Shown here: in pieces, positions 27,344-34,821 of the stretch
Position numbering within the stretch: position 1 is the stretch's first letter
Layout of the letters: each line of letters opens with the position of its first letter
NCBI GenBank assembly: GCA_026989275.1
Contig: JALSJQ010000024.1
Location: forward strand, 1 to 64,000
Direction of reading: 5' to 3'
DNA length: 64,000 nucleotides
Source of the DNA: Albidovulum sp.
Lineage (GTDB): Bacteria > Pseudomonadota > Alphaproteobacteria > Rhodobacterales > Rhodobacteraceae
The notes under the pieces: generated by a model
Database searches by the model: none
The model's input: only the letters and a program-made list of their open reading frames with translations
Told to the model about the DNA's origin: nothing
Made by a program: the position numbers and the translations under genes

Positions 27344-28000
27344 ATGATCATCTCGCCGGGCCGCCGCTACGTCTTCGTCCACATCCCCAAGACCGGGGGG
27401 ACGGCCCTGGCGCTCGCGCTCGAGGCGCGGGCGATGAAGGACGACATCCTCATCGGCGACACGCCGAAGGCGAAACGCCGCCGCCGCCGGCTGCGGGCGC
27501 TGGCGCCGAAGGCGCGGGGGCGATTGTGGAAGCATGCCACCCTCGCCGACATCGACGGGCTCGTCAGCGAGGCGGAACTGGCCCGGATGCGGGTTTTCAC
27601 CATCGTTCGCAATCCCTGGGAGCGGATGGCGAGCTACTGGTTCTGGCTGCGGGCGCAGCGCTTCGAACACGAGGCCGTCCGTCTCGCGAAGACGCTTCCG
27701 TTCCATGCCTTCATCCGTCATCCGGCGATCGCGGGCCCGTTCGCCGCCTGGCCGGCCGCGGCGCATGTGACGACGGCGGCAGGCGAGGAGAGATGCGATC
27801 TCTTCCTGCGTCACGAGCGGCTCGCGGCCGATGCCGAGCGGCTGGGGGAGCTCCTGGGGCTGCGCCTGCCGCCCTTGCCGGTGGTCAACCGTTCCGACCG
27901 GCCCGCGGACTGGCGCCGCCTCTACCGGGCGGAGGATGTCGATCACCTTGCGCGACTCGCCGCGGCCGACATCGCCCGTTTCGGCCATGTCTTCGAGTAG
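27344..28000 (+). CDS. Sulfotransferase-family protein
   Basis: 218 residues. The 5'-phosphosulfate loop VHIPKTGGTAL (residues about 11-21) and the 3'-phosphate segment FTIVRNPWERMASYWFW mark the PAPS-dependent sulfotransferase fold (sulfotransfer_2 type). A basic run KAKRRRRRLRALAPKARGR lies between them. Such bacterial proteins sulfate surface polysaccharides or lipids; the acceptor here is unknown. The start follows the transporter stop by only 9 bp, suggesting one transcript. Confidence 0.85.
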   Translation: MIISPGRRYVFVHIPKTGGTALALALEARAMKDDILIGDTPKAKRRRRRLRALAPKARGRLWKHATLADIDGLVSEAELARMRVFTIVRNPWERMASYWFWLRAQRFEHEAVRLAKTLPFHAFIRHPAIAGPFAAWPAAAHVTTAAGEERCDLFLRHERLAADAERLGELLGLRLPPLPVVNRSDRPADWRRLYRAEDVDHLARLAAADIARFGHVFE

Positions 28001-28185
28001 CGGCCGGGGCGGGGCCCGCCGCCGTCTTCGCCCTCGTTTCCGGTCACGCGCGTTCACGTTGCCGGGAGACGACAGAAAAGTAGTATCCAATATGTTTCTT
28101 TTCGGGCCGTGCTGGTGCATGTCCCCTTCGCCGACCGGGCGGCAGAACGGCGCTGCCCGGAACGAAAACTAAGGAGAGTTGAAGA

Positions 28186-28620
28186 ATGAGAAGATCTTTC
28201 GGGGCCCTTGCCCTTGTCACGACGCTGACCCCCGCCGCCCTGTGGGCCGGAGACATGCCGGGGAGGCATTTCATCGAGAACTGGGATCTGAACGGGGATG
28301 GTGCCGTCACCCTCGAGGAGCTGGTCGAGCGCCGCGGCGACGTGTTCGCCGCCTTCGATGCCAATGATGACGGCCGGCTCGATGCCGAGGATTACGCTAC
28401 CTTCGACGAGGCGCGGGCCAATGACATGGCCGACAACGCCGGCGCCGGTGGCAAAGGCGAGGGGCGGGTCCAGAAGGGCATGACCCTCGCCTTCAACGAC
28501 ATCGACGGGGACGGGGTGGTGACGCGGGAGGAGTTCCTTTCGCGGGCCGCTGCCTGGATGGCGATGATCGACCGCAATGGCGACGGCCGGATCACCCCGG
28601 CAGATTTCGGCAGGAAGTGA
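28186..28620 (+). CDS. Exported EF-hand calcium-binding protein
   Basis: 144 residues. A signal peptide (residues 1-21, LVTTLTPAALWA) is followed by four EF-hand loops: DLNGDGAVTLEE (34-45), DANDDGRLDAED (58-69), DIDGDGVVTREE (105-116) and DRNGDGRITPAD (129-140), each with the expected Asp/Asn positions. Probably a periplasmic calcium buffer or sensor. AAGGAGAGTTGAAGA precedes the ATG. The 185-bp gap upstream contains an A+T-rich patch (AGTAGTATCCAATATG) that may hold its promoter, so it is likely transcribed apart from the sulfotransferase. Confidence 0.9.
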   Translation: MRRSFGALALVTTLTPAALWAGDMPGRHFIENWDLNGDGAVTLEELVERRGDVFAAFDANDDGRLDAEDYATFDEARANDMADNAGAGGKGEGRVQKGMTLAFNDIDGDGVVTREEFLSRAAAWMAMIDRNGDGRITPADFGRK

Positions 28621-28661
28621 ACGGGCGCCGCGCGCGCCGTTGCGTGCGCCTGTCCGAGCCT

Positions 28662-28690
28662 GGAAGGGCGGTGCCGGGCACCGCCCTTCC
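28662..28690. terminator. Hairpin between convergent EF-hand and cytochrome genes
   Basis: Perfect 14-bp inverted repeat GGAAGGGCGGTGCC / GGCACCGCCCTTCC around a single G. It lacks a T-run but sits between convergent genes, fitting a bidirectional terminator. Confidence 0.5.
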
Positions 28691-28755
28691 CGCATGCATG
28701 TGCCTTTCTGCCGAACGCGGCGGCCCCCGGCTTCCGGGCGGGCGCGGCGGCGGGG

Positions 28756-29697
28756 TCAGCGCTGCCCGGCCGTCCCCTCTGCGGAGCGGATCGGCGGGAT
28801 TTCCTTGAGGTAGGTGGCGATTGCCTGCAGGTCGGCCTCGGGCAGCTTCGAGAGGTTTTCCACCACCTCGGCCATGTCGCCGCCGACCGTGTCGAAATCG
28901 GGAGTGAAGCCGGTCCTGAGATAGGCGACGATATCGGCCTTCGACCATTTCAGCGCCGCCGGGGTGATGTTGGGGATGCGGCCGCGGCCGGTCGGGTTCG
29001 GGGCACCGGAAAGCCAGCGGTCGTAGAGCGGCTGGCCGAGCCGGCCGCGCGGCGTGTGGCATTCGCCGCAATGGCCGAGCCCCTCGACGATGGCCCTGCC
29101 GCGTCGTCCTTCCTCGGACAGCGCCTCGTTCGGCACCACCCAGCCGTCGCGCACGAAGAGCCGCTTCCACAACCCGATCGGCCGGCGCCAGGAAAAAGGG
29201 AAGGGCACGTCGTGGCCGGGGGGGGCCGCGGCCACGGGCGGCAGGGTCTTCAGATAGGCGAAAAGATCGACCATGTCGTCGATCTTTGCGCGGGTGTAGG
29301 AGGTCCAGGGAAAGGCCGGGTAGTAATGGGTTCCGGTGGGCGAAGTGCCGAGCTTCATCGCGTTGACGAGATCGGACGCGCGCCAGGCGCCGATGCCGGC
29401 CACCGGGTCGGGAGAGATGTTGGGGGCGACGAAGGTGCCGAAGGGCGTGGAAAAGCGTCTTCCGCCCGCCAGTTTCAGCCGCGCCGCCCCCTCGGCGCCG
29501 GGGGCGGCATGGCAGGAAGCGCACCCGCCCATGGCGAAGAGCCGTTCGCCGCGGGCCGCATTGCCCGCCTGCGCGTCGATCCTCTCGGCGATTTCGGGCG
29601 GCAGGGCGACCGGTCTGGTGAAATACCAGAACAGGAGCGCGGCCACGAGCAGGATGCCCGGCAGGCGGCGAAGAAGGTTTCGGACGATGCGGCGCAT
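28756..29697 (-). CDS. Diheme class I cytochrome c, membrane-anchored
   Basis: 313 residues. An N-terminal uncleaved-looking signal anchor (residues 11-27, LPGILLVAALLFWYF) is followed by two cytochrome c domains with heme sites CASCH (59-63) and CGECH (210-214) and candidate axial Met in MKLGTSP and in the C-terminal GGDMAEVV. The architecture resembles cytochrome subunits of periplasmic alcohol or gluconate dehydrogenases, but no dehydrogenase gene is adjacent, so the electron donor is unknown. The cytochrome c' gene lies 848 bp upstream on the same strand. Confidence 0.9.
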   Translation of the reverse strand: MRRIVRNLLRRLPGILLVAALLFWYFTRPVALPPEIAERIDAQAGNAARGERLFAMGGCASCHAAPGAEGAARLKLAGGRRFSTPFGTFVAPNISPDPVAGIGAWRASDLVNAMKLGTSPTGTHYYPAFPWTSYTRAKIDDMVDLFAYLKTLPPVAAAPPGHDVPFPFSWRRPIGLWKRLFVRDGWVVPNEALSEEGRRGRAIVEGLGHCGECHTPRGRLGQPLYDRWLSGAPNPTGRGRIPNITPAALKWSKADIVAYLRTGFTPDFDTVGGDMAEVVENLSKLPEADLQAIATYLKEIPPIRSAEGTAGQR

Positions 29698-30545
29698 GGA
29701 TACCTCAGGGCAGGGATTCGGGAACCGGGATCGGAACGGTGCGGGCGATCCGGGGCCGCTTCGGGCGCGGCGGGGGCCCGCTTGTCACCCGGCCGCTTGT
29801 CGTTCAGCCGGAAGACCGGAGGCTTGCCGGAGCGGCGGGACCCCGGAGCGGTGACGGGCGACTTCGGGGCGCTGCTGCCGGCCCGGAGGGCGGGCAGGCC
29901 ATTCCCCTGCTGCCGCTTCGGATGCCGCCTGTCAACCGGGATGGGACGGCCACGGGGCTGTCCGCCGCGTTTCCACCGGGTGGGGCATGCGAGAGCGGCC
30001 TGTCGGCCGAGACGCGGCGGCCGGGGGGGCGATGCCGGTCGTCGCGTTTTAGCGGGCTGCGGGGAAATCGCGTCCTGCATGTCGGGGCCACATGCCTTCT
30101 GCCGCGCCTCGTGCAAGCCTTCCTGCCCGGTGAAGGGGGCGGTTCGCGGCCGGGGACGCCCAAGGGCGAAGGACGGTTCGGCCTGCCTGCGCGCTTTCGC
30201 CACGAGGGCGTCGGCAAACGCCCCCTGAGTGCGCTGCGGGCTGACGCGCCGCTCGGGATTCCCGCCCCGGCGGGCGACTGCGCCGCCGTGCGTCCCCCCA
30301 TCTCGGGTGCGTCAGGCACGCGGCCCTCCCGCACAAGGGCCGGCTTCGACGAGGATCTTTCGCCCCGCTGCCGGGTTCATCGGAACGGGGCGGAGCGATG
30401 TTCGCCGAGGCCGGACGGGCATTTTCCGGGGCGTTCCCGGCCCGGATTCCCCTGACGGCGGCCAGCGCGTCCGCACCCTGTCTTCTGCGGATGCCGCATC
30501 GCCCCGGCCGCGGCGCCGGAAAGGGCGCGGGCCGACGCCCGCTCC
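29698..30545. other. 848-bp stretch between two cytochrome genes, no gene recognised
   Basis: No frame on either strand shows a recognisable domain, signal peptide, membrane segment or consistent third-position G+C bias. The open frames are Arg/Pro/Gly-rich. It could be a decayed gene or a long leader. No tRNA-like structure seen. Confidence 0.5.
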
Positions 30546-31022
30546 CTATTGCTCCGGTTCGCGATACTGCTTGTGGCAGGCCGAGCAGGTCTGTCCGACC
30601 TTGCCGACGGCCGGGCGCAGCGCGTCGAGCCCCTGCCCGGCGACGGCCGCAAGTTCCATGATCGCCGCGCCGTTCGCCTTGCCCTTGGCGACGAAGTCGG
30701 GAAGGTTGTCCCAGATCTCGGGCTTGGCACGGGTGCCGTCGATCGAGAAGCTGTCCGAGCCCCGGGGCCACATGCGCGAGCGGTCGAGCGCGAGCATGGC
30801 CTTGAGGCTGTCGGCTGCCTTCTGCGCCTTTCCGGCGTCATAGGGAATGGCCCCCTTGGCCATGCCGCCCAGAAGGGCGAGGTAGTGCACGCGCAGCCGC
30901 ATGTCGGCCTGACGGGCCTTGACCGCATCCTCGGCCGACTGGGCGAGTGCCGGTGCGCCCGCCGCCCCCAGCACCGCAGCCGCGAACAATGCCGCGAGGG
31001 TTCCTTTCGTCATCGTCTTCAT
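30546..31022 (-). CDS. Cytochrome c' (class II)
   Basis: 158 residues. Signal peptide (about 1-27, LFAAAVLGAAGAPALAQS), a four-helix-bundle body and the heme site CSACH at the C-terminus (Cys146, Cys149, His150, followed by KQYRE), which is the class II arrangement. Cytochromes c' bind NO or CO in the periplasm and help with nitrosative stress. ATG at 31022 is preceded by CGGAGACGAC; an upstream in-frame ATG would put a charged, non-signal sequence first. An NnrU-like gene at 59.5 kb is the only other hint of nitrogen-oxide handling in the window. Confidence 0.9.
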   Translation of the reverse strand: MKTMTKGTLAALFAAAVLGAAGAPALAQSAEDAVKARQADMRLRVHYLALLGGMAKGAIPYDAGKAQKAADSLKAMLALDRSRMWPRGSDSFSIDGTRAKPEIWDNLPDFVAKGKANGAAIMELAAVAGQGLDALRPAVGKVGQTCSACHKQYREPEQ

Positions 31023-31320
31023 GTCGTCTCCGTTCCCAGGTCCGTTCCGGTTCGCCAATCCGCACGATCGGCTCGTGCGGGGCATCTTATCGTCGCTTGG
31101 CTGCGCGGGAAGCAGACAATGAATGCCCCTCCCTCACAATGACGTGAAAATGGGCCGAGGAGAGAGGAACCGGCGGCCCTCCGGGGCAGCGGATGGCCGC
31201 CCGAGCGGGCACGCCGAAGAAACCGGAGGAAGGAAGGCCGAAGGAAGGGCGTGCGGCTCTCGGGTCGGCCCCCTCGCTGGCTGCATCGCCGGGGGACGCG
31301 CCACCTCGGCGCCGTGCGAC

Positions 31321-31587
31321 CTATTCCGCCTGTTCTTGCTGTTTGCCCCGTTCGCCTGGTGCGGCATCGCGCGTGGCGGGAGCGGCTTCCTCCTTCTGCC
31401 GGATCAGCCGGCCGATCTTGCCGGGGCGGATGCGCTCGGCCGTCATCCATTCGGGCCAGCCGACCCATTTTTCGATCGCGGCAACGGCCAGAAGCGCGGT
31501 CAGAAGGGCGAGGACGAATTTCACCATCCGCCAGGAAGGGGGGCGATGGGCCCATCGGGCCATGCGGATGAGGAGCCGCTCGATCAT
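31321..31587 (-). CDS. Small single-pass membrane protein, unknown
   Basis: 88 residues: a basic, amphipathic start ([16 protein letters not shown]), one membrane helix (about 22-40, [17 protein letters not shown]), then a charged C-terminal tail rich in Glu/Gln. Its ATG overlaps the hpt stop codon (ATGA, 31587-31584), so it is probably translated with hpt. No family recognised. Confidence 0.6.
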   Translation of the reverse strand: MIERLLIRMARWAHRPPSWRMVKFVLALLTALLAVAAIEKWVGWPEWMTAERIRPGKIGRLIRQKEEAAPATRDAAPGERGKQQEQAE

Positions 31588-32219
31588 GGCCCCGCCCCGT
31601 CGCCTGCCGTGTCCGTTCCCCGCTCGCGGAAGACGACCTTGCCGATATGGGGCAGGTTGCGGTTGCGCTGGGCGTAGTCGATGCCGTAGCCGACGACGAA
31701 TTCGTCCGGGATCTCGAAGCCGATCCAGTCGGCCCGGATCTCCACCTCGCGTCGCGAGGGCTTGTCGAGCAGGGCAATGGTCGCAAGTCGCCGCGGCTTG
31801 CGGGCGCGCAGCATCTTCACCACCTGCGAAAGCGTGTGTCCGGTATCGACGATATCCTCCACGAGGAGCACGTCGCGCCCCTCGATCGGGGCCCTGAGAT
31901 CCTTGAGGATCCGCACCTCGCGCGTGCTTTCCATCGCGTTGCCGTAGGACGACGCCTCGATGAAATCGACCTCGACCGGCAACCGCAGCTCGCGCACGAG
32001 ATCGGCGATGAAGATGAAGGACCCCCTCAGAAGCCCGACCACCACCAGAAGCTCGGTATCGGCGAAGGTGCGTTCGATCTCCTTGGCCAGCGCCTCGACG
32101 CGCGCGGCGATCGCCTTGGCCGAGATCATCGGCTCGACGATGTAGGCGCCGTGATCGGGCTGATCGGCGTCCGCCGCCCCGTTTGTCTGCGCCTGCCCGG
32201 TTTCGTCCTCTTGCGTCAT
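31584..32219 (-). CDS. hpt: Hypoxanthine phosphoribosyltransferase
   Basis: 211 residues. The PRPP-binding loop [15 protein letters not shown], the [15 protein letters not shown] loop I region and the C-terminal [19 protein letters not shown] segment define Hpt. It salvages hypoxanthine and guanine to IMP/GMP in the cytoplasm. A ~28-residue Gln/Ala/Asp-rich leader ([20 protein letters not shown]) precedes the conserved start. It overlaps the 88-residue membrane protein downstream and is divergent from the COQ10-like gene across 174 bp. Confidence 0.94.
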   Translation of the reverse strand: MTQEDETGQAQTNGAADADQPDHGAYIVEPMISAKAIAARVEALAKEIERTFADTELLVVVGLLRGSFIFIADLVRELRLPVEVDFIEASSYGNAMESTREVRILKDLRAPIEGRDVLLVEDIVDTGHTLSQVVKMLRARKPRRLATIALLDKPSRREVEIRADWIGFEIPDEFVVGYGIDYAQRNRNLPHIGKVVFRERGTDTAGDGAGP

Positions 32220-32393
32220 GGTGTCGCCTCGCTGCGCTCGTGGTGCCCGGTCTTCACACTGCATACCGCGCCGCCCCTTGCCGGGGCCAGCCCGAAGATG
32301 CGCCGGCGGCCCGGGGAGCCCTTCCTTGTGGCGGCCGACTTGCAATTTCACGCCGGGGGCGGCATGAGGCGGCGACCTCTCAACGAAGATGCC

Positions 32394-32855
32394 ATGCCGA
32401 CTCACAGCGAAAAACGCCAGCTTCCCTGGAGCGCACGCCAGATCTACGATCTCGTCGCCGATGTCGCCGCCTATCCCGAGTTCCTGCCCTGGGTGGCGGC
32501 GGCGCGGATCCGCCGCCGGGTGCCGCTCGAGGAGGGGGGCGAGCTGATGGAGGCCGATCTCGTCGTCTCCTTCAAGGTGTTCCGCGAGCGCTTCGGCTCC
32601 CGCGTCCGGCTCGACCCGGACAGGCTGACGATCGACGTCGAATACATCGACGGCCCCTTTCGCCATCTCGACAACCACTGGCGTTTCACCGACCTGCCCG
32701 AAGGGGCCTGCGAGGTCGATTTCTTCGTCGATTTCGAGTTTCGTTCGCCGCTCCTGCAGAAGGTGATCGGTCTCGTGTTCAACGAGGCCATGCAGCGCAT
32801 CGTCCGCGCCTTCGAGGCCCGGGCCGAGCAGGTCCACGGCCGGCCGACGGGCTGA
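32394..32855 (+). CDS. COQ10/RatA-like START-domain protein (ubiquinone-binding)
   Basis: 153 residues covering one polyketide-cyclase/START domain: [40 protein letters not shown] and a C-terminal helix ([18 protein letters not shown]). Alphaproteobacterial members are the bacterial relatives of mitochondrial Coq10, a quinone chaperone; the alternate name RatA toxin is used for the E. coli homologue. The ATG at 32394 ([10 protein letters not shown]) matches the family length; an in-frame ATG ten codons earlier ([10 protein letters not shown]) is possible. Confidence 0.9.
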   Translation: MPTHSEKRQLPWSARQIYDLVADVAAYPEFLPWVAAARIRRRVPLEEGGELMEADLVVSFKVFRERFGSRVRLDPDRLTIDVEYIDGPFRHLDNHWRFTDLPEGACEVDFFVDFEFRSPLLQKVIGLVFNEAMQRIVRAFEARAEQVHGRPTG

Positions 32856-32973
32856 GGCGGGGGCGCCGCTCTCCCGCCACCCGTGAGCGGGTTCCTTGGC
32901 GCGGCACCCGCTTCATGGCAGCCTTTCCCGTGCCCCGCCGCTGCCGTGGGCGGGGCTGGTGGTGCGATACGCG

Positions 32974-33203
32974 ATGAAGATGCTCCCGCTCCTCGTCCTT
33001 CTCGCCCTCGCAGCCACGCCCTTCGCCCCTTCACCGCTTTCCACCATCTGCGCCTGGTCCTCACCCTCCCCGAGGAAATGCGCGCCGGGGCAGGGCCGTT
33101 CGCGACCGGATATGTTGCCGGTTGGCTGGCGCTGGTGCTGCTGCTGCTGACGATGGTGACGGCGCTCTGCGCCCCCAGCGGCGCCGAGGCCCCGGCGGCC
33201 TGA
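32974..33203 (+). pseudogene. Possible frameshifted small membrane protein
   Basis: Two pieces in different frames look coding. The first, from the ATG at 32974, is a hydrophobic helix (MKMLPLLVLLALAATPFAP). The second reads FTAFHHLRLVLTLPEEM, then a second helix (YVAGWLALVLLLLTMVTAL), ending at the TGA 33201-33203. Joining them needs a single-base shift near 33022-33030 (GCCCCTTCACC). Both parts keep high third-position G+C. It may be a real mutation, a sequencing error, or chance; a GTG-initiated frame from 32883 covers only the second part. Confidence 0.4.
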
Positions 33204-33362
33204 CCGTTCTTTCCGCCGCGCAGCGGGGCGGGTTCCCTCGGGAGGGATTTTCCTTGTTTGCGGCGCTCTGCTTCGTCATGGTTGATTGGCTCCATGCTCC
33301 TCAATCAGGGGATGCGGAGCATGGTGCGACGATGAACGAGAACAATCGACACGGAGAGGGAC

Positions 33363-34190
33363 ATGACGACCGGCTGGAAACTGCTGATGCATGCGCTGCG
33401 GATGATATTTGCCAACCTGCCTGCGGCGCTGCGCATCTCATGGCTGCCGTTCCTGCTGACAGTGGCAGTGAACTGGTATCTTGCGCAATACATGCAGGGG
33501 GTGCGCGTGGCGACACCCCAGGGCCCGCGCATAGACCCGTCGCGCCTCGGTGAATATAGCGCGGTCATGCTCGGTTATGTCATCCTGACGGGGGTGCTCT
33601 TCGCCTAGATCGCCGTCGGCTGGCATCGCTACATCCTGCTCGGGGAACGGCCCGGTGTCGTCGCCAAGCCACCTGCCGGCCGGGTGCTGTCCTATTTCGG
33701 GCGCAGCATCCTGCTGGCCCTCCTCACGGCCATTCCGTCCATACTTGTCGGGAGCGTTCTCGGCGCCGTGATCGGCATGCTGCTGGTGGCGACGGGCTCC
33801 GTGTTCTCTCCGGCGGCGGGACAGGCTCTCGGCGTGTTCGTCGGCCTTGCGACCTTGTTTGTCGGCATGCTTTTCTTCTACCGTTTCGGCATCGTCCTGC
33901 CGGCCACGGCCCTCGGCCGGCCGTTCGGCTTCGGCGAGGCGTGGCGGGCCACGCGCGGCACGCTCGGGGCGGTCCTGCTTCTGACGCTGATCACGACCGT
34001 GGCCGAAACGCTGGGCTCCTTCCTCATCACCGGGCAGGCCGGGTTCGGCGCGCCGCCCCTGGTGCGCTCGCCGCTTTCCTTCGCGTTCGCGTTCGTGCAG
34101 CTCTGGGCCTGGTTCGTGACCATGATCGGCGTGAGTCTCCTCACGGCGCTTTACGGCCATTACGTCGAGAAACGCGAACTGGCTGTCTGA
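33363..34190 (+). pseudogene. Multi-pass membrane protein gene interrupted by an in-frame TAG
   Basis: From the ATG at 33363 (GGAGAGGGAC upstream) one frame runs to the TGA at 34188-34190, broken only by a TAG at 33606-33608 (codon 82). Before the stop: SWLPFLLTVAVNWYLAQYM and VMLGYVILTGVLFA; directly after it: IAVGWHRYILLGERPG, then several membrane helices (ILLALLTAIPSILVGSVLG, FVGLATLFVGMLFFYRFG). Coding bias and helix pattern continue on both sides, so this is one ~275-codon gene; a TGG to TAG change of a Trp codon is the simplest cause. A restart at 33684 could still make the C-terminal part. Confidence 0.75.
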
Positions 34191-34632
34191 GCCACCGACC
34201 CGCGCGGGGCGACTGCTCGCGCGACGGAACCGGTCGGGCGAAATCGGGGCGGTGGCCCCGGTTTCGCCCCTGCCGATTCGCCGGAACGGGGCGACAATGC
34301 CCGATTCCGGCCTTGCTTCCGCCCGGATTCCGGCAACCGCAGCGTGAATCACCGGTTCGACACCGGAAAAAATGCTTCCCGACTGTTTCTGCGGCTGTGC
34401 GGGAAAGGCCGGAGTATCGTTTCCACCTGGTTGACAATCGTGCCGGGGAGATCGCCGGACGGGGCGGCGGAGTTGCGGGGGCGAAACAGGACATCCGCAA
34501 GAAGTCATTGATATGTCGGGAAGACTCTCAGCTCCTCCGCCTGTTCCCCTCAGCGTTGTTTTGCTTTGCCTTAAATGACCGGTTGCCCGTTTTCGGGCAT
34601 CAACCATTGTGGTGGAAATGTGGCGGAGAAAC

Positions 34633-34662
34633 GATATTCTTGGGAATATCCATTTGCAAATG
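34633..34662. promoter_or_regulatory. Two abutting palindromes upstream of the Hint/RTX gene
   Basis: GATATTC-TTGG-GAATATC (34633-34650) is followed without a gap by the perfect palindrome CATTTGCAAATG (34651-34662). They lie 160 bp before the Hint-protein start in a 631-bp gap that is distinctly A+T-richer than the rest of the window. A further small hairpin (TGCCCG, TTTT, CGGGCA) is at 34584-34599. No other gene is seen in 34191-34821. Confidence 0.55.
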
Positions 34663-34821
34663 CTATCAATGACAGGTGGCGCCGTGCGCGCCGACCGCAT
34701 ATGCGGGTTGCGCATGGCCGGGTGGGGGACCCGGGCCGCTTTTCGGGACGGGGTGGAGTCCGACTGATTGCCGGACGAACAGGTTGCCGGACCGGCGGCA
34801 CGCTGCATGAGGAGTTGTGGA

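Noticed and set aside
29739-30455. 238-codon frame in the large gap between cytochromes
   Set aside because: Composition artefact, no domain, competing open frames on both strands.
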